Assembly: GCF_000010525.1 (NCBI RefSeq)
Contig: NC_009937.1
Span: 2,237,501 to 2,301,500, forward strand
Length of the DNA stretch: 64,000 nucleotides
Origin: Azorhizobium caulinodans ORS 571
Lineage (GTDB): Bacteria > Pseudomonadota > Alphaproteobacteria > Rhizobiales > Xanthobacteraceae
Direction: 5' to 3'
Shown here: piece by piece, positions 51,733-60,474 of the stretch
Layout: each line of letters starts with the position of its first letter
How positions within the stretch are numbered: position 1 is the stretch's first letter
Made by a program: the position numbers and the translations under genes
Notes under the pieces: generated by a model
Seen by the model: the letters and a program-made list of their open reading frames with translations, nothing else
Told to the model about the DNA's origin: nothing
Database searches by the model: none

Positions 51733-53319
51733 TCAGTCGATCTTGACGTACTTCACGAACAGCTGGTTCTCGGGCTGCACCTTCACGTCGATGTTCTTCT
51801 TCATGCCCCAGGCAAGAAGCTGGTTATGGATGGGGATGAAGTAGGCCTCGTCCTTCACTTGCGCGAGAACCTCCGCCAGCAGCGCGTTGCGCTTGGCGGT
51901 GTCCACTTCGGTTGCGAGCGCCTCGATCTTCTTGTCGAGCTCGGGATTGACGACGCGGGTGGCGTTATAGGCGCCATAGACCTTGTCGCGGCTGTGGTAG
52001 ATGCTGTCGAGCGTATAAGCGGCGTCGAACGAGGCAACGCCCCAGCCCAGCATGTAGAAGTCCGTCTCGTCCTTCAGGATGGTGGGCGTGTGCTGGGCCA
52101 TGGGGCGGGCATCCAGCGTCGCCTTGATGCCGATCTGGCCGAGGAAGCCGACGGTGGCCTGGCAGATCTTCTCGTCATTGATGTACCGGTTGTTCGGGCA
52201 GTTCATCTTCACGGTGAAGCCGTTCGGATAACCCGCTTCCGCCATCAGCGCCTTGGCCTTGGCGATGTCCCACTTCGGATAGGCGTCGAGCGCCTTGGAA
52301 TAACCGTTCACGCCGGGCGGGATGAGCGTGCCGGAGGGGGCGGACTGGCCGCCCATCACCACCTTCTGGATCGCCTCGCGGTTGATGGCGATCTCGATGG
52401 CCTGGCGCACGCGCTTGTCGGCCAGCGGGTTCTTGCCCTTCACGTCGGAGGAGGGCAGTTCCGGCGAACCGCCGTTGAGGCCGAAGAAGATGGAGCGGAC
52501 TTCGGCGCCCGTATTCACCTTGAGGCCAGGCGTCTGGGCCACGCGATCAATGTCCTGCACCGGCATGTCCTGCACGAAGTCCACCTCGCCCGAGAGCAAG
52601 GCGGCGACGCGGGTGGGGCCGGAGGCGATGACGCTATAGACGACGTCCGTGGCCTGGAGCGGGAACTGGCCCTTGCCCCAATAGGCGTCGTTCAGCTTCA
52701 TCACCGTGCGTGAGTCCGGCTCGCGGCTGGTGACGATATAGGGACCGGTGCCGTTCTCGTTGCGGACGGCGAAGGTCTCTTCCTTGTTCTTGAAGTCCTG
52801 CGGGCGGGCGACGTTGTTCGCCTCGGCCCACTTCTTGTCCATCATGAAGACATTGGTGATCTGGTTCACCAGCAGCGGCATGGGGGCCGCCGTCTTCACC
52901 TCGATGGTGAGGTCGTCCACCTTGGTCACGTCGGTGACACCGGCGAGCGTGGTGCGCAGGCCCGCCAGCGGGTCCATGGCGCGCTTCAGGGAGAAGACGG
53001 CGTCGTCGGCGGTGAACTTGTCGCCATTGTGAAAGGTGACGTTCGGCCGCAGCTTGAAGATCCAGACAGTCGGGTCGCTCGGCTTCAGTTCCCAGCTCAG
53101 CGCGAGGCAGGGCACCAGTTGGCCCGTCTCGTCGCGCTGCACGAGCGGTTCATAGAACTGGTGCAGCAGGCCGAAGACCTGGTTCGAATTCTCGGTGTGA
53201 GGATCGAGGGTGGGTGCGTCCTGGCCGCGCGCCCAGCGGAAGGTCTTGGCATCGGCGGCGGCGCCGAGGCACAGGCCCACCATCACGGTGGCGAGAAGGG
53301 TCGAAAAGTGCCGACGCAT
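51733..53319 (-). CDS. Family-5 solute-binding protein (importer F)
   Basis: A 528-residue OppA/DppA-class periplasmic protein with a Sec signal peptide (RRHFSTLLATVMVGLCLG, cleavage near AADAK). Landmarks are FRWARGQDAPTLDPHTEN, ALSWELKPSDPTVWIFKLR, FHNGDKFTADDAVFSLKRA and FIPIHNQLLAWG. It is the first gene of importer F. A 219-base gap separates it from the divergent M20 amidohydrolase gene, which suggests the importer brings in an N-acyl or peptide-like substrate for that enzyme. This link is inference. Confidence 0.92.
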   Translation of the reverse strand: MRRHFSTLLATVMVGLCLGAAADAKTFRWARGQDAPTLDPHTENSNQVFGLLHQFYEPLVQRDETGQLVPCLALSWELKPSDPTVWIFKLRPNVTFHNGDKFTADDAVFSLKRAMDPLAGLRTTLAGVTDVTKVDDLTIEVKTAAPMPLLVNQITNVFMMDKKWAEANNVARPQDFKNKEETFAVRNENGTGPYIVTSREPDSRTVMKLNDAYWGKGQFPLQATDVVYSVIASGPTRVAALLSGEVDFVQDMPVQDIDRVAQTPGLKVNTGAEVRSIFFGLNGGSPELPSSDVKGKNPLADKRVRQAIEIAINREAIQKVVMGGQSAPSGTLIPPGVNGYSKALDAYPKWDIAKAKALMAEAGYPNGFTVKMNCPNNRYINDEKICQATVGFLGQIGIKATLDARPMAQHTPTILKDETDFYMLGWGVASFDAAYTLDSIYHSRDKVYGAYNATRVVNPELDKKIEALATEVDTAKRNALLAEVLAQVKDEAYFIPIHNQLLAWGMKKNIDVKVQPENQLFVKYVKID

Positions 53320-53538
53320 TCAGCTATTCTCCAGCGGAAGGTTCTGGTTTTATCGTTGGCGCAGGATGCTAGACTGGCTTTCCCTCGGGCTACAATTCCT
53401 CCAAGGGTGGTTTTGCGCAATTTTTATTCAGTTGCCCGCCGTGCCCAACTGTGCGGCAGGATGGCTTGACGGCGCGCGCCCGCTTGGCTTTGGTTGGGCT
53501 CTTCCGGCGCTCGTGCGCGCCCCGCGGAGTTCTCCTTC

Positions 53539-54699
53539 ATGCCCGTCGTCAACCGGATCGCCGACCTCGCCGATGAAATCACGGCCTGGCGGCGGGATCT
53601 GCATGCCCATCCCGAGCTGCTCTACGATCTGCCCCGCACCTCGGCGCTGGTGGCCGAACGGTTGACGGCGTTCGGCTGCGATGAGGTGGTGCGCGGCATC
53701 GGCGGCAGCGGTGTCGTTGGCCTCATCCGGGGCAAGGGGCCCGGTCGCACCATCGCGCTGCGGGCCGACATGGACGCGCTGCCGCTGACCGAGATCACCG
53801 GCGCGCCCTATGCCTCTACGACCCCCGGCAAGATGCACGCCTGCGGCCATGACGGACACACCGCCATGCTGCTCGGGGCCGCCAAGATCCTCGCCGAGAC
53901 GCGCAATTTCTCCGGCACCGTCGCCCTCGTGTTCCAGCCCGCCGAAGAGGGTGGGGCGGGTGCCAAGGCGATGATCGATGATGGCCTTTTCGAGCGCTTC
54001 GGCATCGAGGAGATCTACGGCATGCACAACATGCCCGGCATCGCGCTCGGCGCCTTCGGCATGTGCCACGGGCCGATCATGGCCGCCGCCGACGTGATCC
54101 ATATCGACATCGAGGGCCGGGGTGCCCACGCCGCCCAGCCCCATGACGGCGTGGATCCGGTGCTGGTCGGCAGCCACATCGTGCTCGCCGCCCAGTCGCT
54201 GGTTTCCCGCACCATTGATCCGCTGAAGTCGGCGGTGGTGTCGATTACCCAGTTCAATGCCGGCACCACGGACAACATCATTCCGCAGACGGCCCATCTG
54301 TGCGGCACCGTGCGCACCTACGATCCGGAGGTGCGCGACCTGATCGAAAGCCGGCTCGCCCAGATCGCGGAGACCACCGCCGCCGTCTTCGGGGCCAAGG
54401 CGACGCTGCGCTATGTGCGCGGCTATCCGGCCACCCGCAACCACCCCGCCCAGACGGATTTCGCCGCGCGGGTGGCGAGCGACGTGGCGGGGCCGGCGGC
54501 AGTCGACACGGCCATGCCGCCGCGCATGGGGGCGGAGGATTTTTCCTTCTTCCTGGAGCAGCGCCCCGGCGCCTTCGTCTTCATCGGCAATGGCGACACG
54601 GCCGGCCTGCACAATCCCGCCTATGACTTCGATGACCGGGCCATCGCCAATGGCACCAGCTATTGGGTGCGGCTGGTGGAGATGGGCCTGCCGGCCTGA
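53539..54699 (+). CDS. M20-family amidohydrolase (hippurate/N-acyl-amino-acid hydrolase-like)
   Basis: A 386-residue metallohydrolase of the M20D group (HipO/AbgB/IAA-amino-acid hydrolase-like). Landmarks are LHAHPELLYDLPRTSALVAE, LRADMDALPLTE, the metal motifs MHACGHDGHTAMLLG and FQPAEEGGAGAKAMI, YGMHNMPG and the C-terminal MGAEDFSFFLEQRPG. These enzymes cleave N-acyl amino acids to the free amino acid and a carboxylic acid. The start at 53539 is the ATG just before VNRIADLADE. It is divergent from importer F and convergent with the PuuE-like gene. Confidence 0.92.
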   Translation: MPVVNRIADLADEITAWRRDLHAHPELLYDLPRTSALVAERLTAFGCDEVVRGIGGSGVVGLIRGKGPGRTIALRADMDALPLTEITGAPYASTTPGKMHACGHDGHTAMLLGAAKILAETRNFSGTVALVFQPAEEGGAGAKAMIDDGLFERFGIEEIYGMHNMPGIALGAFGMCHGPIMAAADVIHIDIEGRGAHAAQPHDGVDPVLVGSHIVLAAQSLVSRTIDPLKSAVVSITQFNAGTTDNIIPQTAHLCGTVRTYDPEVRDLIESRLAQIAETTAAVFGAKATLRYVRGYPATRNHPAQTDFAARVASDVAGPAAVDTAMPPRMGAEDFSFFLEQRPGAFVFIGNGDTAGLHNPAYDFDDRAIANGTSYWVRLVEMGLPA

Positions 54700-54723
54700 G
54701 GCTCGCCCGGATTGGTCGGTCCC

Positions 54724-55668
54724 TCACGCGGCATCCGCCCCCAGCGCCCGCCGGACGATGTCGTCCCGCCCGATGGCCGAGAGCCAGTGGCGGGCGATGG
54801 CATCGCGCCGGGCGAACCACACGCCCGGCTTTGACGCCACGTGGGCGAGGAAGCGTTCCAGCCCGCCGATGCGCCCCGGCCGGCCGATGATGCGCAGGTG
54901 CAGGCCCACGGACATCATGCGCGGTGCGTGGGCGCCTTCCTCATAGAGCCGGTCGAAGGCCTCGATGCAGTAGCGGGCGAAGTCGTCCGCGAAGATGAAG
55001 CCGCCGCCCGGCTGGAAACGCATGTCGTTGGTGTCGAAGGCATAGGGCAGGATCAGGCAATCCTCGCCCGCCTCGCGCACCAGATAGGGCATGTCGTCAT
55101 TATAAGCGTTGGAATCATAGAGAAAGCCGCCATGCTCCAGGAGGAGCCGGCGGGTGTTGACCGAGGTGGCCGAGCGGGTGTGCCAGCCGCGCGGCGGGCT
55201 GCCGGCGGTGGCGGTGATGGCGGCAACCGTGCGGGCGATGGCCTCGCGCTCGCGGGCCTCGTCCATCAGCGCATGCCGCTCCCAGCGCCAGCCATGGGCG
55301 GCCACCTCATGGCCGTCGGCGACGCCCTCGCGGGCGATCCAGGGCGAGAGTGCCAGCGCCCGGCCGTTGGCATTGAGGGTGGCGGCGACCCCATAGCGGG
55401 CGAGCAAAGTGCGGATGCGCGGCCATCCGGCGCGCGGGCCATATTCGAAATGGCTCTCCATGCACAGGTCGCGGGCACCGACGATCTCGTCGATGGTCTC
55501 GTAGACGCTTTCGTTGCGCTCGTCGCCGGCGCCGATGGAAAGCTCGGCGCCTTCCTCGACATTCACCACGATGGACAGTGCGAGGCGCGCGCCATTGGGC
55601 CAGCGCACCTGCGGCGGCCGGCCGGCATAGCCGCGAAAATCGCGGTCGCTCGTCACGTTCGCCGGCAT
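54724..55668 (-). CDS. PuuE-like polysaccharide-deacetylase-family enzyme
   Basis: A 314-residue NodB-fold protein most like the PuuE allantoinase / HpPgdA branch rather than secreted chitin deacetylases: no signal peptide, and landmarks RDFRGYAGRPPQVRWPNGAR, VNVEEGAELSIGAGDE, SHFEYGPRAGWPRI, HEVAAHGWRWERH and WHTRSATSVNTRRLL. PuuE-type members open allantoin; others act on N-acetyl sugars or formamides. Its start shares one base with the upstream permease stop, so it is the last gene of the importer G operon. A true allantoin role is not proven: no other ureide enzyme is adjacent. Confidence 0.87.
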   Translation of the reverse strand: MPANVTSDRDFRGYAGRPPQVRWPNGARLALSIVVNVEEGAELSIGAGDERNESVYETIDEIVGARDLCMESHFEYGPRAGWPRIRTLLARYGVAATLNANGRALALSPWIAREGVADGHEVAAHGWRWERHALMDEAREREAIARTVAAITATAGSPPRGWHTRSATSVNTRRLLLEHGGFLYDSNAYNDDMPYLVREAGEDCLILPYAFDTNDMRFQPGGGFIFADDFARYCIEAFDRLYEEGAHAPRMMSVGLHLRIIGRPGRIGGLERFLAHVASKPGVWFARRDAIARHWLSAIGRDDIVRRALGADAA

Positions 55669-56468
55669 CACAGGTCCGCCATCCGCCGCAGGCCCACCAG
55701 CCGGTCCCCGGCGACGAGGACGAGCATGGCGAGCAGGATGAGGAGGGTGGAGATGGCCGCGATCATCGGATCGGGGCTCTCTTCCACATATTGCAGCATC
55801 TGGATGGGCAAGGTCTTGGTCCAGGCGTTCGTGAAGAAGATGGAGATGGGGTAATTGTCCATGGAGGCGAGGAAGGCGAACATGCCGGAGGTGACGAAGG
55901 CGGGCGCAAGGCCCGGCACCAGCACCTTGGCGATGGCCTTCGGATAGGACAGGCCAAGCGTGCGCGCGGCGTCGATGAGCGTGAAATCGAACAGGCTCAG
56001 CGCGCCATATACGGTGCGCACCACATAGGGCAGCGTGATCACCACATGGGCGAAGAGAAGGCTCGGCCACACCGCCCGCAGGCCGGCAGCGCGAAAACCC
56101 TCCAGCATGGCGATGCCGAGCACGAGCCCCGGCAGCATCAGCGGCGAGACGAGGAAGGTGACAACGCTCTCGCGCCCCGGAAAGCGTCCGCGCAGCAGGC
56201 CAATGGCCGCCAGCGTGCCGAGCACCAGCGCAATGAGCGTCGAGAGCGCGGCGAGCTGTAGCGAGGTGGCAACCGCGCCCCAGAGATCCCGCGAGCGACC
56301 CATGGCCTCGTACCAGCGCAGTGACCAGGCGGGCGCCGGAAGGGTGAAGACGGCACTGGAGCCGAAGGAGACGGCCACCGTCACCACCAGCGGCGTCAGC
56401 AGGAAAATGACCGTGAAGGCCGCGATGACCCAGACGAGGACAGAGGCGATGCGCTCGGTGAGGGTCAT
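55668..56468 (-). CDS. PotC-type ABC permease (importer G)
   Basis: A 266-residue permease with about six helices. FGSSAVFTLPAPAWSLRWYEA follows helix one; the contact loop is DAARTLGLSYPKAIAKVLVP; FLASMDNYPISIFF is the class marker seen also in importer D. It overlaps its partner permease by four bases. Its own stop overlaps the PuuE-like start. Confidence 0.92.
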   Translation of the reverse strand: MTLTERIASVLVWVIAAFTVIFLLTPLVVTVAVSFGSSAVFTLPAPAWSLRWYEAMGRSRDLWGAVATSLQLAALSTLIALVLGTLAAIGLLRGRFPGRESVVTFLVSPLMLPGLVLGIAMLEGFRAAGLRAVWPSLLFAHVVITLPYVVRTVYGALSLFDFTLIDAARTLGLSYPKAIAKVLVPGLAPAFVTSGMFAFLASMDNYPISIFFTNAWTKTLPIQMLQYVEESPDPMIAAISTLLILLAMLVLVAGDRLVGLRRMADL

Positions 56469-57301
56469 GACGCGCCTCCAAACCGGCGGGAGAGCGCCGC
56501 GCTCGCCACCACCACGGCCACCGAGAGGATCAGCAGCACGACGGCTGTGGTGGAGCCCAGTTGCTCGTTGCGCATGAAGAGGAAGGAGCGGCCGGTCAGG
56601 GTCGCCAGCGTCTGGAAGCGGTCGCCGATGAGCAGGCTCGGCACCACATACATGGAGGTGGCCATGGAGAAGACGAAGGCGATGCCCGTCACGATGCCCG
56701 GCAGGGAGAGCGGCAGGGCCACGTGGAAGAAGCGATAGAGCGGCGAGGCGCCGAGCGTCGCGGCGGCCTCGATGAGGCGCGGGTCCACCAGCTTCAGCAC
56801 CGAATAGATGGGCAGGATCATGAAGGGCACGAACACGTTCGCCGCGCCCACCACCAGCCCCGTCTCGGTGAACAGCAGGCGCTGCGGCGCGTCCCACAGG
56901 CCAAGGCCAACGAGAAGCTGCGAGATGACCCCGTCCCGCCGCAGCACGATCTGCCAGGCGAAGGCCTTCACCACCACACCCACGGAGAGGGGAAGGATGA
57001 TGGCCACCAGAATGAGCGCCTGCGCCGCCCCCTTGGCGCGGGCGAGCGCCAGCGCGGTCGGGTAGCCGATGAAGAGGCACAGCAAGGTCACGCCGGCCGC
57101 CACCCGCAGCGTGTTGCCGATCACCGTCCAACTGAAGGGATCGGACAGGAAGCGGGTGTAGGAGGTGAGGGAGACCGTGCCCTCCACCATCAGCGAACGG
57201 GCCAGCAGGCCGACCAGCGGCAGGCCATAGACGAGGCCGAGATAGGCCACGGCGGGCAGCGCCAGCAGCGTCACGGGATCAAGTTTGCCAAGGCGCGTCA
57301 T
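56465..57301 (-). CDS. PotB-type ABC permease (importer G)
   Basis: A 278-residue PotB-like permease: LPAVAYLGLVYGLPLVGLLA in helix one, VVKAFAWQIVLRRDGVIS in the middle, the contact loop EAAATLGASPLYRFFHVALP and a helical C-terminus. The start at 57301 overlaps the ATPase stop as ATGA. It forms the pore of importer G with the next subunit. Confidence 0.92.
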   Translation of the reverse strand: MTRLGKLDPVTLLALPAVAYLGLVYGLPLVGLLARSLMVEGTVSLTSYTRFLSDPFSWTVIGNTLRVAAGVTLLCLFIGYPTALALARAKGAAQALILVAIILPLSVGVVVKAFAWQIVLRRDGVISQLLVGLGLWDAPQRLLFTETGLVVGAANVFVPFMILPIYSVLKLVDPRLIEAAATLGASPLYRFFHVALPLSLPGIVTGIAFVFSMATSMYVVPSLLIGDRFQTLATLTGRSFLFMRNEQLGSTTAVVLLILSVAVVVASAALSRRFGGAS

Positions 57302-58404
57302 GCCGCCTCCTCGACCGCGTGGTCCAGCTCCGGCGCGGGATAGACCAGCGTGTCCTCCACCGCGAAGGACAGCGCGCACGGCACGCCCGGTTCGGCGCCT
57401 TCCGGCAGGTGCGCAGCTTCCACGAGGACATGCGAGCCGCTTGGAGCGGCGAAATGCAGTTGCACCCGTGCGCCCTGGAATACCGCATCAAGCAGAGGCG
57501 CCGCGATCTGGTTCGCGCCGCCCGATCCCAGGCGGATGCGTTCCGGCCGGACACCAACGAGCACCGGGCTGCCGGGCAGGAAATTGGCCTTGGCTCGCAC
57601 CGGCCCCAGCGCCGTGTCGACCACCACATGTCCGTCACCCGCGGAGGCGACACGCCCCTGAAGGCGGGTGGAGAGGCCGACGAAGCCAAAGGCAAAGGCG
57701 GTGGCCGGGCGGTGGTAGATCTCCTCCGGCGTGCCCAGTTGCTCGATGCGCCCGCCGGACATGACGGCGATGCGATCGGACATGGCGAGCGCCTCGTCCT
57801 GGTCGTGGGTCACGAAGATGGCCGTGGTGCCCACCTCCCGCAGGATGCGCTTGAGGTCGATCTGCATCGCCTCGCGCAGCTTGCGGTCGAGTGCTGAGAA
57901 GGGCTCGTCCAGCAGGAGCAGCTTCGGCTCCACCACCAGCGCGCGGGCCACCGCCACGCGTTGCTGCTGGCCGCCGGAGAGCGCCTTCACCGAGCGGTCC
58001 GCGAAGGCGCCCATGCGCACGAGGTCGAGAAGCCGCGTCACGGCGGGCGCGATGCCCGCCCCCGGTGCGCCCCGCGCCTTGAGGCCGAAGGCGACGTTCG
58101 CCTTCACGTCGAGATGCGGGAACAGGGCGTAATTCTGGAACACGACGCCCACGTCCCGCTTGTGGGGCGGGCGGCGGGTGATGTCCTCGCCGTCCAGCAC
58201 CACCTTGCCCCGGTCGGGCGTCATGAGGCCCGCCACGATGCGCAGCAGCGTGGTCTTGCCGCAGCCGGAGGGTCCGAGCAGCGAGATGAACTCGCCGCGG
58301 GCGACGGAGAGGTCCACCCCATCGAGCACGCGCGCCGGGCCGAAGGTCTTCTCCGCCGCCGCGATGTCGAGGAAGCCGGGTGCGCCGGCGGAGAATTCAG
58401 CCAT
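57298..58404 (-). CDS. PotA-type ABC ATPase (importer G)
   Basis: A 368-residue ATPase: Walker A GPSGCGKTT, Q-loop VFQNYALFPH, signature LSGGQQQRVAVAR, Walker B LLLLDEPFSALD, VTHDQDEALAM and a C-terminal TOBE-type region (about 275-360) including VLVGVRPERIRLG. It lies three bases behind the binding-protein stop and is tightly coupled to the permease. It energises importer G. Confidence 0.93.
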   Translation of the reverse strand: MAEFSAGAPGFLDIAAAEKTFGPARVLDGVDLSVARGEFISLLGPSGCGKTTLLRIVAGLMTPDRGKVVLDGEDITRRPPHKRDVGVVFQNYALFPHLDVKANVAFGLKARGAPGAGIAPAVTRLLDLVRMGAFADRSVKALSGGQQQRVAVARALVVEPKLLLLDEPFSALDRKLREAMQIDLKRILREVGTTAIFVTHDQDEALAMSDRIAVMSGGRIEQLGTPEEIYHRPATAFAFGFVGLSTRLQGRVASAGDGHVVVDTALGPVRAKANFLPGSPVLVGVRPERIRLGSGGANQIAAPLLDAVFQGARVQLHFAAPSGSHVLVEAAHLPEGAEPGVPCALSFAVEDTLVYPAPELDHAVEEAA

Positions 58405-58407
58405 GGT

Positions 58408-59460
58408 TCAGAGCGCCATGTCCCGGTCCCAGCGGGACACCCAGTTGTTGCGCTCGGCGGCGACGTTCGCCCAGTCGATCTGGATCACCTTGAGGTCGGC
58501 GGGCAGGCCGGCGGGCTTGGGCGTGAGCTTGTTGGCGCCGAGCGAGGCGGTCGGGCCGACCAGCTTTTCCTGCAAGGGCGCGCTCAGCAACTCGTTCACA
58601 TAAGCGAAGGCGAGGTCCTGCTGGGGTGCGCCCTTCACCACCGCGATGCCGGAGGGCATGGCGAACACGCCTTCCTTCGGCGCGATGAGGTCGATGGGCG
58701 CGCCGGCCGCCTTGCGCTCGCTCACATAAGAGGACATGGCCGGGCCGATCATCAGCGCCTCGCCCTGTTCCAGCAGGTTAAAGGCCTGCGGCATCTGGGT
58801 GTAGATGGTGAGCAGGTTGGGCTTGAGGCTGGCGAGCTTCTTGAAGCCGGCATCGGCCTCCTTCTGCGCCGCTTCCAGCGAGGATCCGGTGGCGAGGCTC
58901 GCGGCGGCAAAGATGAGCGGCAGGCCTTCCGTATTCTGCGGCGAGGGGATGATGATCCGGCCCTTGTACTTGGGGTCGAACAGGTCGGCCCAGGAGGTGG
59001 GCGGGGTCTTTACGGCATTGGTGTTGATGGCGATGCCGAGCCAGGGCTGGAGATAGTTCGCCCACATGCCGTCCATGTGCACGGCGCCCGATACGAGGTC
59101 GGCGAGGTTCGGCACCTTGGCGGCGGTCAGTGGATCGAGCAGGCCTTCCTTGACCGCGAGGATCATCACCGGATCGTCCATCTGGACCACGGAGAGATAC
59201 TGCGAGCCCTTGTTCTTCTGCATCTTCTCCAGGTTCACCAGCGACTTGGTGCCCTCGAAGATGACCTTGCAATTGTACTTCTTCTCGAAGGCCGGGATGA
59301 CGATGCCTTCCACCCATGGCTTGTGGCTGGCGGCGCCGCCCACCACCAGTTCCTTGGTCTGTGCCCGCAGCACCGAAGGGGCGGCGACGAGGCCGGCGAG
59401 GGCGGCGCCGGCTTGCAGCACGGCGCGGCGGGTGGGGGCGCTCTTGGTCGGGATGGACAT
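58408..59460 (-). CDS. PotD-type solute-binding protein (importer G)
   Basis: A 350-residue periplasmic protein with a twin-arginine-like leader (PTRRAVLQAGAALAG, then VLRAQ), suggesting Tat export. The mature part shows KPWVEGIVIPAFEKKYNCKV, VVQMDDPVMILAVKEGLLD and NTNAVKTPPTSWADLFDPKY, a PotD-class pattern also seen in the importer D protein. It is the first gene of importer G. The start at 59460 follows AGGTCTTCC-like sequence reading GGAAGA on the coding strand. The ligand is unknown. Confidence 0.92.
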   Translation of the reverse strand: MSIPTKSAPTRRAVLQAGAALAGLVAAPSVLRAQTKELVVGGAASHKPWVEGIVIPAFEKKYNCKVIFEGTKSLVNLEKMQKNKGSQYLSVVQMDDPVMILAVKEGLLDPLTAAKVPNLADLVSGAVHMDGMWANYLQPWLGIAINTNAVKTPPTSWADLFDPKYKGRIIIPSPQNTEGLPLIFAAASLATGSSLEAAQKEADAGFKKLASLKPNLLTIYTQMPQAFNLLEQGEALMIGPAMSSYVSERKAAGAPIDLIAPKEGVFAMPSGIAVVKGAPQQDLAFAYVNELLSAPLQEKLVGPTASLGANKLTPKPAGLPADLKVIQIDWANVAAERNNWVSRWDRDMAL

Positions 59461-59631
59461 GAGGAAGACCTCTCGGGCGACAGATGGGCAGGGTTTCCGT
59501 GTCCCCATCTCGCAACCATCGTGCCAACCGCCTCTGTCTTCCTGTCCAGAGTCGAAGATCCTTTCGTTGTAAGCCTTTTCTCGTTTTTATCCAGCAGGTC
59601 AATTGTGGGAAATCGTGCCCGATGGGCTCAA

Positions 59632-59645
59632 AATTGTGCACAATT
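59632..59645. promoter_or_regulatory. Perfect GntR-type operator between importer G and its regulator
   Basis: AATTGTGCACAATT is a perfect 14-base palindrome. A half-site CAATTGTG lies about 32 bases to its left (near 59600). Both are in the 246-base divergent gap. The TTGTGCACAA core fits the form of operators bound by FCD-type GntR proteins, and the adjacent gene encodes one. Confidence 0.65.
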
Positions 59646-59706
59646 GGCGTCCTTTTATGCACCGCTTGCTCGTCCGCGCTCTGGACGGCGGCGCCCGCGA
59701 TCGCCA

Positions 59707-60474
59707 ATGCTGAGGATGGAAGCGCGCGACGCCGCGCCGGTCATGTTGCGTGTCATGGACGAAGAGACGATCCACGCCATCCTGTCCCGTGTTCTGCTCG
59801 CCGGCCGGCTGCCGGGCGGCACGAAGCTCGGCGAGCACCGGCTCGCGGAAATCTTCGATGTGAGCCGCGAGCGCATCCGCAAGGTGCTGCATCGGCTCGG
59901 GCATGAACGCCTGATCGAGGTGGTGAAGAATCGCGGCGCCTTCACGCTGGCACCCGATCCCAACGAGATCCGTGTGATCTTCGAGGCCCGGCGCATTCTG
60001 GAGGGCGGCATCGTCGCCCATCTCGCCGATACGCTCTCACCCGATCAGGTGGCGGCGCTGCGCGACCATGTGGAGCGGGAGACCGAGGCGCTGAAGACCG
60101 GCGACCGGCAGACCTGGCTCAAGCTCTCCGCCGAGTTCCATTTCCTGCTGGCCTCCATGACCGGCAACCCGCTCATCATCCAGCAGGCACGCGAACTCGT
60201 GGGGCGCACCACCATGCTGGTCGCCTTCTATGAGAATTCCGCCGCCGCCCAGTGCGGCTGCGCTGAGCATCGCACCATCTTCCGGGCGCTTGCTTCCGGG
60301 GAACGGGCCAAGGCGAGCCGGATGATGACCACCCACCTCGCCATGATCGAGACGCGGCTGCGCCCGATGGCCTGTGTGGATGTGGGGCCGACGCTCGAAA
60401 GCGTCATCGCGGAATTCATGGGCGATGTGATAGGCGGCGCGGCCTTGCGTGCCGCCGCGCCGCAGGTGGCCTGA
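59707..60474 (+). CDS. GntR-family (FCD) regulator of importer G
   Basis: A 255-residue FCD-type GntR protein. Helix-turn-helix: GTKLGEHRLAEIFDVSRERI, with a wing reading GAFTLAPDP. The FCD domain has VIFEARRILEGGIVAHLA, SAEFHFLLASMTGN and AEHRTIFRAL. The DNA-binding start is less conserved at the usual TPIREA position (SRERIRK). The true start is uncertain: ATGs at 59707, 59716 and 59743 are all in frame and none has a good ribosome site; a much longer upstream reading has no regulator character. It ends back to back with the permease gene (TGATCA). Confidence 0.88.
   Translation: MLRMEARDAAPVMLRVMDEETIHAILSRVLLAGRLPGGTKLGEHRLAEIFDVSRERIRKVLHRLGHERLIEVVKNRGAFTLAPDPNEIRVIFEARRILEGGIVAHLADTLSPDQVAALRDHVERETEALKTGDRQTWLKLSAEFHFLLASMTGNPLIIQQARELVGRTTMLVAFYENSAAAQCGCAEHRTIFRALASGERAKASRMMTTHLAMIETRLRPMACVDVGPTLESVIAEFMGDVIGGAALRAAAPQVA

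Noticed and set aside
55669-56481. Possible fusion of a membrane or other domain to the PuuE-like protein
   Set aside because: The extra N-terminal sequence is the permease gene read in another frame (alanine/arginine-rich, no domain). The enzyme starts at 55668.
57961-59706. Long upstream extension of the GntR reading frame at 59707
   Set aside because: The extension is antisense to the importer G ATPase and binding-protein genes and is not regulator-like; only the part from 59707 carries the helix-turn-helix and FCD domain.
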